From Treponema sp. (lineage in GTDB: Bacteria; Spirochaetota; Spirochaetia; Treponematales; Breznakiellaceae), in NCBI GenBank assembly GCA_031290325.1, contig JAITNU010000171.1, positions 1-16,713 on the forward strand: 16,713 nt of DNA. The letters run 5' to 3'. Positions within the stretch are counted from its first letter, which is position 1. The number at the start of each line of letters is the position of its first letter. Of the stretch, positions 6,247-12,989 are shown piece by piece. The notes beneath the pieces are model-generated. The model made no database searches and was not told where the DNA came from. It worked only from the letters and a program-made list of their open reading frames with translations. Both the position numbers and the translations under genes were made by a program.

Positions 6247-8817
6247 CTAATAGGTCCACTTAAACCCAACAGAAGGCATAGGAACGGGCAATTCATAGAT
6301 CGCGGCATTGCTCCCTGTATCCTCTTCCCCGGTATAGCTGTTGAAACTGGTATTAGCCCGGGCCTTGTATAGCAGGGACATGAGGTTCTCAACGGCAACA
6401 TAGATTTCGCCCTGGCCCTTGCCTTTGGAATTAAAGAAAAACCAGGAAAATTTGAGGTCCAGGGGAATGGACCAGGTGGTCCGTTCGGTGTCAGAATAAT
6501 AAGCGTCCCGTTTGTATTTTTGGATGATATTGTTTTCCGGCATGACCAGCACCGCGTAGGGCTTAATTTCACCGACCACGGCTTTCGGCCTCCCAGAAGC
6601 AAGCCCTAAGCGGACGGCGATATTGAACTGTTTAATCGGTTTGATGTTCAATACCAGGTTGAGGTTGTGAAAACGGTGAAACGAGGGATAGAACCAGATG
6701 CCTTCTTCCGTTTCATCCTTCCCAACGGTGATAAGGGCCTGGGGATTCCGGTAACGGGCATAATTAAAGGAATAGGAAAGCCACCCATCCCAATACCGGG
6801 ATTCCAGCTTCTGCAGCATCAAGTCAAACCCCCAGATCCGGCCCTCCCCGTCAAAGAGGTAATCGGAGCTGCTGGTTTGTGATTCACTGTCGGTACTTGA
6901 GATCGTGTAGGCCCGGTCAAAGACATACTTAAAGTACCCTTCAATGTTAAAGCTATAGCCTTCCAGAAAATCCAGTTTGGTCCCCACCACCGAGGTCCAG
7001 GAACGGTTCTGTTTCATCTCAAAATCGCCGATACCGTTGCTGCTTTGAATCTGGGATATGTTATCGGTCATGGATGAAAAAAGCCCGGTCCCGATAGTGG
7101 CGGTAAGGGAATCCAGGATGCCCTTGTTTTGCAGGACGCCGAAGTCGAGGTTGATCCGGGGGTTAAAGGCCGGTACGGTTTGGATGGTAAAGTCATCACC
7201 GATAAAATACACATGATCCAGCCGCAGCCCCGCCTCTGCGCCGAACCGTTTGCCGGGAGTTGTGTATTCCAGCACGGTATAAGCGGACGAGGTAAGGCCC
7301 TGATTATTCACATCCACGGTATAGTCAACGGGATAATTGATATAGGGAATAGTGATATCACTACCAGGAAACGTAAAGGGAGTTTTAATTTCCGCAATAC
7401 CATGAATGTTATCTTCCAGCTTCCATCGGGAGTACAACTCCTGAAGCCCAAAAGCAGCCAGAAAGCCTTTCCCCAGATCCCAGTCAAGGTCTGCCCGGCC
7501 CTGATAGTTTCCCGTGGTGTTGGTTATGCCGATGAGTTGATCCTGCTCAAGAGAATACTTAGTAACGCCGTCCCCTAATAAAGGGCCATATTGCTTAAGA
7601 AAATCCTCGGAATAGGGTACATGAACATTATAGTAGATATCTCCATTAAGCCTGGCCTTTAAAAAGCCGGCCCCCAGGGTTGTTTTGAAGACCATAGAAG
7701 GCAGGGGGTTAAGGGTCAGACCAGTAATAAGGAATCCCAGGGAATTATTCCACCCAAAATCCATATCGGTCCGGTTGTACAGCCCATCCTCAGTGTAGCC
7801 CTCATTCTGATATGCGGCGCCCACACCGTCCCCGCCGATAAAGCCGCTCATGGTCCATTCCAGGGTGGGGGTAAACCGGTAATCCGCTGAGAAAGCCGTG
7901 CTCCTGATATAGGGGGCAATGCTGACCGCGTTGATTTGGTCCAGGGTCTCATCATCCACCACCGTGCTTAACTGCTGGGCTACCCAGACAAAGGGGTCCC
8001 AGTAGGTCACCTTCCCCATGAGCATAAGCCCCCCCTTACTTGCCAGGGGTATCGACAGATTGAGGCTCGCGGCACTGGAGGAGACCCCCAGTTCAAGCTC
8101 TGTTTCAGTGAAGGAGGGCTTCCGGGAACTTACTTCCAAAAGCCCGGAGATGGTGTGCCCGTACCGGGCGGAAAATACCCCGTGGGAAAGCTGGGCGCTT
8201 TGCACCATCCGGGGATCAAAGATGGAAACCGAGCCGCCCCAATGGTAGGGGTTTTCAATGTAGAACCCGTCCAGAACCGCGGTCAGGTCCCCAGGCTCTC
8301 CACCCCGGATCGAGGGCCTGGCGTTAAACATACCCGTATACCCCACCCCGGGAAGGAGCTTAATCGAGGTCATCACATCCTCAAGGATACCGATCTCTGC
8401 GGTCCTGGTGAGTTCATCCCCTGAGATCGCAACACTGCGACCACTTTTGGTTTCACTGACCCCCGGCCTTTGGGCCTCTATCACGAGTTCCTGATTTTCC
8501 ATGATCCCGCTCAAGTGTAAGCCCAGGGTAAACCGGTCCCCCGTAAGGGGTATCACGAGGCGTCCGCTTTCATAGCCCGGATAGGCAACCTGAATCACCA
8601 CCTGGCGGTTATCGGGAACCGCAAGGGTCACCTTGCCTTCTTCATCGCAGATCCGCTCTCCGCCATCCCATGAACGGATAAGGGCCCCTTCCAGGGGAAG
8701 CCCTAAATCGGTATCCTCAATGGTTATCTCCACATCCCGCGCCAAAAGGGGACTCAGACCGATTAACAGGAAAATCCCTAAAAAGGCGTATACCATAATA
8801 CCAAGTTTACCGGGCAT
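6247..8817 (-). CDS. TonB-dependent outer-membrane receptor
   Basis: This is an energy-coupled outer-membrane transporter for a scarce ligand such as a metal chelate, vitamin or sugar. The 856-residue protein starts with a signal peptide (about 1-26, hydrophobic core MVYAFLGIFLLIGLSPLLA). A carboxypeptidase-regulatory-like beta-sandwich (about 29-103) follows, then the plug domain (about 120-235, with PSIRGGEPGDLTAVLDGFYI-like sequence) and a beta-barrel to the end. The last residue is Tyr, as usual for outer-membrane barrels. The start ATG has AAGGAG five to six bases upstream. No TonB, ExbB or ABC partner is in the window. Its place directly upstream of a cobalamin-dependent reductase invites the guess that it carries cobalamin, but its N-terminal extension is more typical of the SusC/carbohydrate-like group, and the ligand cannot be read from sequence. 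Confidence 0.9.
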   Translation of the reverse strand: MPGKLGIMVYAFLGIFLLIGLSPLLARDVEITIEDTDLGLPLEGALIRSWDGGERICDEEGKVTLAVPDNRQVVIQVAYPGYESGRLVIPLTGDRFTLGLHLSGIMENQELVIEAQRPGVSETKSGRSVAISGDELTRTAEIGILEDVMTSIKLLPGVGYTGMFNARPSIRGGEPGDLTAVLDGFYIENPYHWGGSVSIFDPRMVQSAQLSHGVFSARYGHTISGLLEVSSRKPSFTETELELGVSSSAASLNLSIPLASKGGLMLMGKVTYWDPFVWVAQQLSTVVDDETLDQINAVSIAPYIRSTAFSADYRFTPTLEWTMSGFIGGDGVGAAYQNEGYTEDGLYNRTDMDFGWNNSLGFLITGLTLNPLPSMVFKTTLGAGFLKARLNGDIYYNVHVPYSEDFLKQYGPLLGDGVTKYSLEQDQLIGITNTTGNYQGRADLDWDLGKGFLAAFGLQELYSRWKLEDNIHGIAEIKTPFTFPGSDITIPYINYPVDYTVDVNNQGLTSSAYTVLEYTTPGKRFGAEAGLRLDHVYFIGDDFTIQTVPAFNPRINLDFGVLQNKGILDSLTATIGTGLFSSMTDNISQIQSSNGIGDFEMKQNRSWTSVVGTKLDFLEGYSFNIEGYFKYVFDRAYTISSTDSESQTSSSDYLFDGEGRIWGFDLMLQKLESRYWDGWLSYSFNYARYRNPQALITVGKDETEEGIWFYPSFHRFHNLNLVLNIKPIKQFNIAVRLGLASGRPKAVVGEIKPYAVLVMPENNIIQKYKRDAYYSDTERTTWSIPLDLKFSWFFFNSKGKGQGEIYVAVENLMSLLYKARANTSFNSYTGEEDTGSNAAIYELPVPMPSVGFKWTY

Positions 8818-8881
8818 TGTATCTCCTTAAACAAAAATTAAAAAAGCCGCACCATCGTACCTATAAATAAAAATATGATCA

Positions 8882-8894
8882 TTTTCCTGGAAAA
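8882..8894. repeat. Inverted repeat TTTTCC-T-GGAAAA upstream of the receptor gene
   Basis: Six-base perfect arms around one base lie 65 bases upstream of the receptor start and 16 bases before the -35 box of the divergent tRNA promoter. It could be an operator for either side. The gap between the receptor start and the tRNA promoter is only about 90 bases, so the receptor promoter must be here, but I see no clear -35/-10 pair for it. Confidence 0.3.
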
Positions 8895-8909
8895 ACTACC
8901 CCTTTCTAA

Positions 8910-8938
8910 TTGACTTTTTTTTTAACCTTTGCTATTTT
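8910..8938 (+). promoter_or_regulatory. Promoter of the tRNA-Gln/tRNA-Glu/rsmI unit
   Basis: TTGACT (8910-8915) and TATTTT (8933-8938) are spaced by 17 bases, with a T-rich spacer. The predicted start near 8945 is only a few bases before tRNA-Gln. It is the only good promoter ahead of rsmI. Confidence 0.65.
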
Positions 8939-8950
8939 GTAAAAAGCTAT

Positions 8951-9021
8951 TCCCCGGTTGTGTAATGGTAGCACCGCAGACTCTGGATCTGCTTGTGGGG
9001 GTTCAAATCCTCCCTGGGGAA
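8951..9021 (+). tRNA. tRNA-Gln (anticodon CTG)
   Basis: The full cloverleaf can be drawn. The acceptor stem is TCCCCGG (8951-8957) with CTGGGGA (9014-9020), discriminator base A at 9021. The anticodon stem GCAGA/TCTGC holds the loop CTCTGGA with anticodon CTG, and the T arm is GGGGG-TTCAAAT-CCTCC. It reads CAG. The 3' CCA is not encoded. Confidence 0.93.
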
Positions 9022-9058
9022 AAGGGTATCACTGGTTTGTGGTGGGTGATGTTTCGAT

Positions 9059-9130
9059 GGCCCCTTCGTCTATCGGTTAGGACATGAGATTCTCAATCTT
9101 AAAAGAGGGGTTCAATTCCCCTAGGGGCTA
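9059..9130 (+). tRNA. tRNA-Glu (anticodon CTC)
   Basis: The sequence follows the bacterial tRNA-Glu pattern closely. The acceptor stem is GGCCCCT (9059-9065) with AGGGGCT (9123-9129), closed by a G-U pair, discriminator base A at 9130. The anticodon stem TGAGA/TCTTA holds loop TTCTCAA with anticodon CTC, and the T arm is AGGGG-TTCAATT-CCCCT. It reads GAG and has no encoded CCA. It lies 37 bases after tRNA-Gln. The rsmI start codon is the next base after its 3' end. Confidence 0.93.
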
Positions 9131-9811
9131 TTGGCGGTTTTATATATTATCGGTACCCCCATCGGGAATCTGGGGGACATGAGTTTCAGGGCGGTGGAGA
9201 CCCTCAAGCAGGTGGATGTGGTAGCTTGTGAGGATACCCGGCGGACCCTCAAACTCCTCAGTCATTTCGGGATACGGGTCACGTTGATTTCCTGCAGAGC
9301 TAGGAATGAAGCGCATGTTGCGGAAAAGCTTATCACTATCCTTAATGAAGGGCAAACTATTGCCTATACCAGTGATGCGGGGACCCCGGCGGTGAGTGAT
9401 CCGGGGGCGGTGCTGGTCAGGTGTGTGGTGGAAGCTGGCCATCAGGTCATTCCGATTCCGGGTCCTTCGGCGTTTGCTGCCTTGGTAAGTGTTGCAGGGG
9501 GGATGGATAAAAATGTGCTTTTTGAGGGGTTTTTATCCCCTAAGCCAGGGCGGCGCCGCTCCCGGCTCCAAGTGCTTTTAAATACCGAATCTGCCTTTGT
9601 CTTGTATGAATCTCCTTTCAGAATACTTAAGCTTTTGGAAGATCTGGTCGAATTTGATAATGGACGGTATGTTTGCGTGGGAAGGGAGATGACTAAGCTC
9701 CACGAGGAATACCTCCGGGGGTCCGCAGCGGAGGTTCTTTCTATGTTAGCGGAAAAGAACGAGCAGCTTGGTGAATTTTCGGTGTTTGTATCTGGAAACA
9801 AAGCCAAGTAA
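9131..9811 (+). CDS. rsmI: 16S rRNA (cytidine1402-2'-O)-methyltransferase
   Basis: RsmI uses S-adenosylmethionine to methylate the 2'-O of C1402 in the ribosomal decoding centre. The 226-residue protein has the family motifs LYIIGTPIGNLGDM (4-17), CEDTR (33-37), SDAGTPAVSDPG (81-92), PGPSA (110-114) and GREMTKLHEEYLRG (184-197). The start must be the TTG at 9131: an in-frame TAG lies at 9122-9124, no other start codon lies between, and the conserved region begins three codons later. The start codon directly follows the last base of tRNA-Glu, and the only Shine-Dalgarno-like bases (AGGGG, 9123-9127) belong to the tRNA acceptor stem. The protein ends right after the methylase domain. It lacks the roughly 50-residue C-terminal helical domain of E. 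coli RsmI. Confidence 0.92.
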   Translation: MAVLYIIGTPIGNLGDMSFRAVETLKQVDVVACEDTRRTLKLLSHFGIRVTLISCRARNEAHVAEKLITILNEGQTIAYTSDAGTPAVSDPGAVLVRCVVEAGHQVIPIPGPSAFAALVSVAGGMDKNVLFEGFLSPKPGRRRSRLQVLLNTESAFVLYESPFRILKLLEDLVEFDNGRYVCVGREMTKLHEEYLRGSAAEVLSMLAEKNEQLGEFSVFVSGNKAK

Positions 9812-9815
9812 TATA

Positions 9816-9843
9816 TAAACTATTATTAGTTGTGTACCGATAA
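9816..9843 (+). promoter_or_regulatory. Sigma-28 (FliA)-like promoter of flgM
   Basis: TAAA (9816-9819) is followed after 16 bases by ACCGATAA (9836-9843), seven of eight to the flagellar sigma-28 -10 consensus GCCGATAA. The predicted start near 9850 leaves room for the ribosome binding site AGGA (9855-9858). The -10 box overlaps the second arm of a 7-bp inverted repeat, CTATTAT (9820-9826) / ATAATAG (9840-9846). In enteric bacteria flgM itself has a sigma-28 promoter, so this would be the same feedback. Confidence 0.55.
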
Positions 9844-9865
9844 TAGTAACAGGTAGGATATGATT

Positions 9866-10150
9866 ATGATGATCAATAGGATAGGTCCCATAGATCCCAT
9901 TCAATCCGGTAAAAACGCCGGATGGATTAGTCAGGTAAACCGGACGGTACAGACTGATTCCATTAGTCTTTCCGCAGAGGCACGGGAAAAGAGTGAAGTG
10001 TACCAGGCGAATGCGGTGGTGGCTTCTGTTTCCGATGTCCGTATGGATCGTATTGCGGAACTTAAACAAAAAATTAACGATCCTTCATATATTAATGATA
10101 AGATTATCAAGGCTACGGCAGATAAAATCATGGATGCCTTTGGTTTATAG
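9866..10150 (+). CDS. flgM: Anti-sigma-28 factor FlgM
   Basis: FlgM binds the flagellar sigma factor FliA and holds late flagellar genes off until the hook is complete. The 94-residue protein has the typical N-terminus INRIGPIDP and the C-terminal sigma-binding region DVRMDRIAELKQKINDPSYI followed by KATADKIMDAFGL, as in other Treponema FlgM. Three ATGs compete (9860, 9866, 9869). 9866 is chosen because AGGA at 9855-9858 lies seven bases before it, whereas 9860 is too close. It is 54 bases after rsmI, has its own sigma-28-like promoter and is followed by a strong terminator. It can therefore be expressed alone or by read-through from the tRNA-rsmI unit. Confidence 0.93.
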   Translation: MMINRIGPIDPIQSGKNAGWISQVNRTVQTDSISLSAEAREKSEVYQANAVVASVSDVRMDRIAELKQKINDPSYINDKIIKATADKIMDAFGL

Positions 10151-10172
10151 CCGAAGGTGCATAATAAACGGG

Positions 10173-10200
10173 GCGGAACCGAGGGTTCCGCTTTTTTTTT
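10173..10200 (+). terminator. Strong rho-independent terminator after flgM
   Basis: GCGGAACC (10173-10180) pairs perfectly with GGTTCCGC (10184-10191) across a 3-base loop and is followed by nine T. It separates flgM from the dehydrogenase-fold gene. Confidence 0.93.
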
Positions 10201-10227
10201 CCGAGGTGTTGGCACCCAGGGGGCAAT

Positions 10228-11346
10228 ATGACTGATATTACATTTAACCTGGACCCGGAAGTTATACTGGGTATGGATACGGTAAACCGGGCAGGAACTA
10301 TCTGTAAGGCTTATGGTAGCAGGGTCCTTATCGCCGTGGAACAACGGCTTTATGAAAACCATACGATTGATCGGCTTACCACGATCCTGGAAGATTCGGG
10401 AATAGAGACCATTGTCTTTGATGCCATTCCCGCCCAGGCTACGGCGGAGGTGGCTACAAAGATTGCCTCCCTTGCACGGGGATCCCGGTGTTCGGGCATT
10501 ATCGGCTTTGGCGGCCTTACCACTCAATGGATAGCCCGCCTTGGGGCGATAAGTTCAGGCTCTGACCTATTTGACATTCTGGAAGGGAAAACCCCTGAAG
10601 TTCCCTTCCTGCCCTATAGCGCGATTCCCACCACCCTGGAGGATCCCTTTCTGTTTTCAAGCTATTTTATCGCCATTGATCCCCGGGATCGGTCGGTAAA
10701 ACTCATAAAATCCCCCAAGGGCTTATGTAACGCGGTTATTATAGACGGGACCCTCGGGGAATCAATACCAGAACAAGAGGTCTTTGCCTTTGACGGCTTG
10801 TGTACAGCCCTGGAAGCCTACTGTTCCCGTAAAGCCGGCATCTTGTCCGATGTCCTGTTGGAACAAGCTATTGCCCGTTATGCCCGCATAAGCGCCGGCA
10901 ACGCAGAGCATGTGGCAGAGGATTTCATAAACGCCGGGTTCTTTTTGGCCCTCGGTACATCGGTAAGCGCTCCCGGCATAGGCACCGCTCTGGCCTATGC
11001 CCTTAACGGGCGCTTCTCGGTGGCAAAATGCCGGTGTTCTACGGTACTGCTCCCCGCCATTGTGGAACGGCTGATAACGGTGCGGCCAGAAAAGATAGCC
11101 AAGGCTGCGGCCCTGATGGGTATGGAGCCAGGGGCTTCGGTTGCGGATTCCGCCACCCTGGCGCTTGATGCCATCCGCCGCCGCATGGAAGCCCTCAAGG
11201 TCCCCATGTCGCTTAAGGAATTTGGCCTGGCCCTGGACCGGCTGGTCCCGGTCGCTGAAGTCGCCCGAAACCTGGAATTCGTCGCCTTTTCACCCTGGAC
11301 CATTACAACCCACGAGGTCTATGATATGCTCAAGCTGGTATTTTAG
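10228..11346 (+). CDS. Iron-alcohol-dehydrogenase-fold protein lacking metal ligands
   Basis: The 372-residue protein matches the group III (iron-containing) alcohol dehydrogenase fold over its whole length, with an N-terminal nucleotide-binding half and a helical C-terminal half. Aligned by eye to E. coli FucO, whose metal ligands are Asp196, His200, His263 and His277, only the aspartate survives, as Asp189 in FDGLCTALEAY. The three histidines are replaced by Thr193, Thr253 and Lys267, and the semi-conserved second histidine of the third motif by Tyr257. The glycine-rich GGGSxxD cofactor loop is also altered (GFGGLTTQW, 93-101). It is therefore unlikely to be a metal-dependent alcohol dehydrogenase. 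It may be a binding protein or a metal-free enzyme of the same fold. The start ATG has AGGGGG five to six bases upstream. It lies after the flgM terminator and 128 bases before the spiro-SPASM gene. Confidence 0.8.
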   Translation: MTDITFNLDPEVILGMDTVNRAGTICKAYGSRVLIAVEQRLYENHTIDRLTTILEDSGIETIVFDAIPAQATAEVATKIASLARGSRCSGIIGFGGLTTQWIARLGAISSGSDLFDILEGKTPEVPFLPYSAIPTTLEDPFLFSSYFIAIDPRDRSVKLIKSPKGLCNAVIIDGTLGESIPEQEVFAFDGLCTALEAYCSRKAGILSDVLLEQAIARYARISAGNAEHVAEDFINAGFFLALGTSVSAPGIGTALAYALNGRFSVAKCRCSTVLLPAIVERLITVRPEKIAKAAALMGMEPGASVADSATLALDAIRRRMEALKVPMSLKEFGLALDRLVPVAEVARNLEFVAFSPWTITTHEVYDMLKLVF

Positions 11347-11436
11347 GTGGGATGCAATTTCCCGGTAATATCTCATACTAATACTCACCCATCGCCCCTG
11401 TTAAATCGCCGTGCCTTCTGGCTCCACTAATACCCC

Positions 11437-11464
11437 TAACTGTCCACAGCCAGAATGCCGATAC
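11437..11464 (+). promoter_or_regulatory. Possible sigma-28-like promoter of the sugar-modification genes
   Basis: TAAC (11437-11440) is followed after 16 bases by GCCGATAC (11457-11464), again seven of eight to GCCGATAA and with the same spacing as the site before flgM. The predicted start near 11471 is only about four bases before the ATG and would leave out the GGGAG ribosome binding site, which counts against it. An inverted repeat TCTGGC (11417-11422) / GCCAGA (11449-11454) overlaps the region. Confidence 0.3.
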
Positions 11465-11474
11465 TGGGAGAAGT

Positions 11475-12989
11475 ATGAATGCCCTTGCCGTATTATATGG
11501 GGGTAGCCTTGCCGAGGCGGCCTATGAAAAAGTATTTTCTGGAAAAAGCGCACTGAACCTTGCCTTGGAACAGGCGGCGCTTTTTCCAGAGAGCTGTAAA
11601 ACCATACTTTTGGTGCGGGATGAACCAGAATGTGTGCAAGGAGTTCAGGTCATAAAAGCCCCGGAATGGACCAGGCGGCGCCTCCTCGAGACCTTGGCAT
11701 CGGTTTCTGAAGGCTTTGATCTGACCTATTTTGCCTGGGCCGATTGTCCTCTCTTGGATCCTGCGCTGACCAAAGCCCTTGCGGACCGGCACCGGCGCTA
11801 TAGGGCGGAATATTCATACGCCGACGGCTGGCCCTACGGCCTTTCCCCAGAGCTTCTTGCCCCGGGTGTCGCCGGTATCCTCTCAAAAATACTGGGTAAT
11901 GATGATGGACCAGTAACCCGGGATACCCTTTTCTCAGTGTTACAAAAGGATATCAATGCCTTTGACATTGAAACCGAGATTTCTCCGGTAGACCTCCGGG
12001 TCCACCGCCTGAGTCTGAGCGCAGATTCCAGACGGAACCTGCTCCTCCTGACCCGGTTTATTGATGCAGGCTTTTCCAGCGCCCAGGACGCGGAACGGAT
12101 CATCGCTGAAAAACCAGAACTCCTGCGGACCCTCCCCAATTTCTATACGATTCAGGTATCTGGTCCCTGTCCCCAGCCTTGTACCCTCTGCCCCTATCCC
12201 CGATTCAGTGCCCTGCAAAAGGACTTCATGGAACCGGAGCGATTCGCCGGGCTGCTGGATACTATAGCCGCCTTTTCCGATGACGCGGTCATTGATTGCT
12301 CCCTCTGGGGGGAATTAAGCCTGCACCCGAAAAAATTGGAACTTATCCGCATGGTCCTCGCCCGGCAGGGCCTGTCCCTGATCATCGAAACCTCCGGGCT
12401 TGGCTGGAGGACCGGAGAACTGGAAGAACTGGCGCAAGAAACAGCACAGACCCTGCCCCGGAAGAACCACATGGCCCCCCTTTCGTGGATAGTCTCCCTG
12501 GATGCCCATGATCCTGGACGGTACCGGGAAATCCGGGGCCTCGGTATGAGCGAGGCGCTTGCCACGGCAAAGGCACTCATGAACCTGTTTCCCAAAGACG
12601 CGTACGTGCAGGCGATCCGGGTCAGGGGCTTTGAAGATGATATCGAACAGTTTTACCGGTCCTGGAAAGGGATGAACATCATCATCCAGAAATACGACCA
12701 TTTCTGCGGCTTCCTGCCTAAGCTGCAAGCCTCGGACCTGTCCCCGGTCCAGCGCCGGCCCTGCTGGCATCTCATGCGGGACATGGCGATTCTGCTTGAC
12801 GGCAGCGTTCCCTGCTGCAAAGAAGATATGGCCATTCTTGCGGAAACAGCGGCCCCCCTGGGGAATGTATTCTCCGAACCGCTGGAAACCATCTGGGCCC
12901 GGGGGGAAGTCCTCTATCGGGAGCACTGTGCCCAGAGGTATCCGGGAATCTGTGCGGAGTGTGACGAATACTATGCCTATAATTTTTAA
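11475..12989 (+). CDS. Spiro-SPASM protein: SpsF-like domain fused to radical SAM/SPASM
   Basis: The 504-residue protein joins two parts. Residues 1 to about 200 resemble a nucleotidyltransferase of the SpsF type (AVLYGG at the start, YFAWADCPLLDP at 85-96, WPYGLSPELL near 119-128, RVHRLSLSADSRRN at 175-188), but the usual QARxxSxRLPGK nucleotide loop is not present. Residues about 220-400 are a radical SAM core with CPQPCTLC, in which Cys232, Cys236 and Cys239 would hold the 4Fe-4S cluster. Residues about 425-504 are a SPASM-like region with Cys430, the pair Cys447-448, Cys485, Cys493 and Cys496 for extra clusters. I know this arrangement as the spiro-SPASM family of spirochaetes, of unknown substrate. 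The start ATG follows GGGAG by four bases. It heads a run of four overlapping genes. Confidence 0.85.
   Translation: MNALAVLYGGSLAEAAYEKVFSGKSALNLALEQAALFPESCKTILLVRDEPECVQGVQVIKAPEWTRRRLLETLASVSEGFDLTYFAWADCPLLDPALTKALADRHRRYRAEYSYADGWPYGLSPELLAPGVAGILSKILGNDDGPVTRDTLFSVLQKDINAFDIETEISPVDLRVHRLSLSADSRRNLLLLTRFIDAGFSSAQDAERIIAEKPELLRTLPNFYTIQVSGPCPQPCTLCPYPRFSALQKDFMEPERFAGLLDTIAAFSDDAVIDCSLWGELSLHPKKLELIRMVLARQGLSLIIETSGLGWRTGELEELAQETAQTLPRKNHMAPLSWIVSLDAHDPGRYREIRGLGMSEALATAKALMNLFPKDAYVQAIRVRGFEDDIEQFYRSWKGMNIIIQKYDHFCGFLPKLQASDLSPVQRRPCWHLMRDMAILLDGSVPCCKEDMAILAETAAPLGNVFSEPLETIWARGEVLYREHCAQRYPGICAECDEYYAYNF

Noticed and set aside
12796..12972. Upstream extension of the glycosyltransferase from an ATG at 12796
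   Set aside because: It would overlap the SPASM region by almost 200 bases; the extra residues look like a frame shadow, and the ATG at 12973 fits a coupled start.
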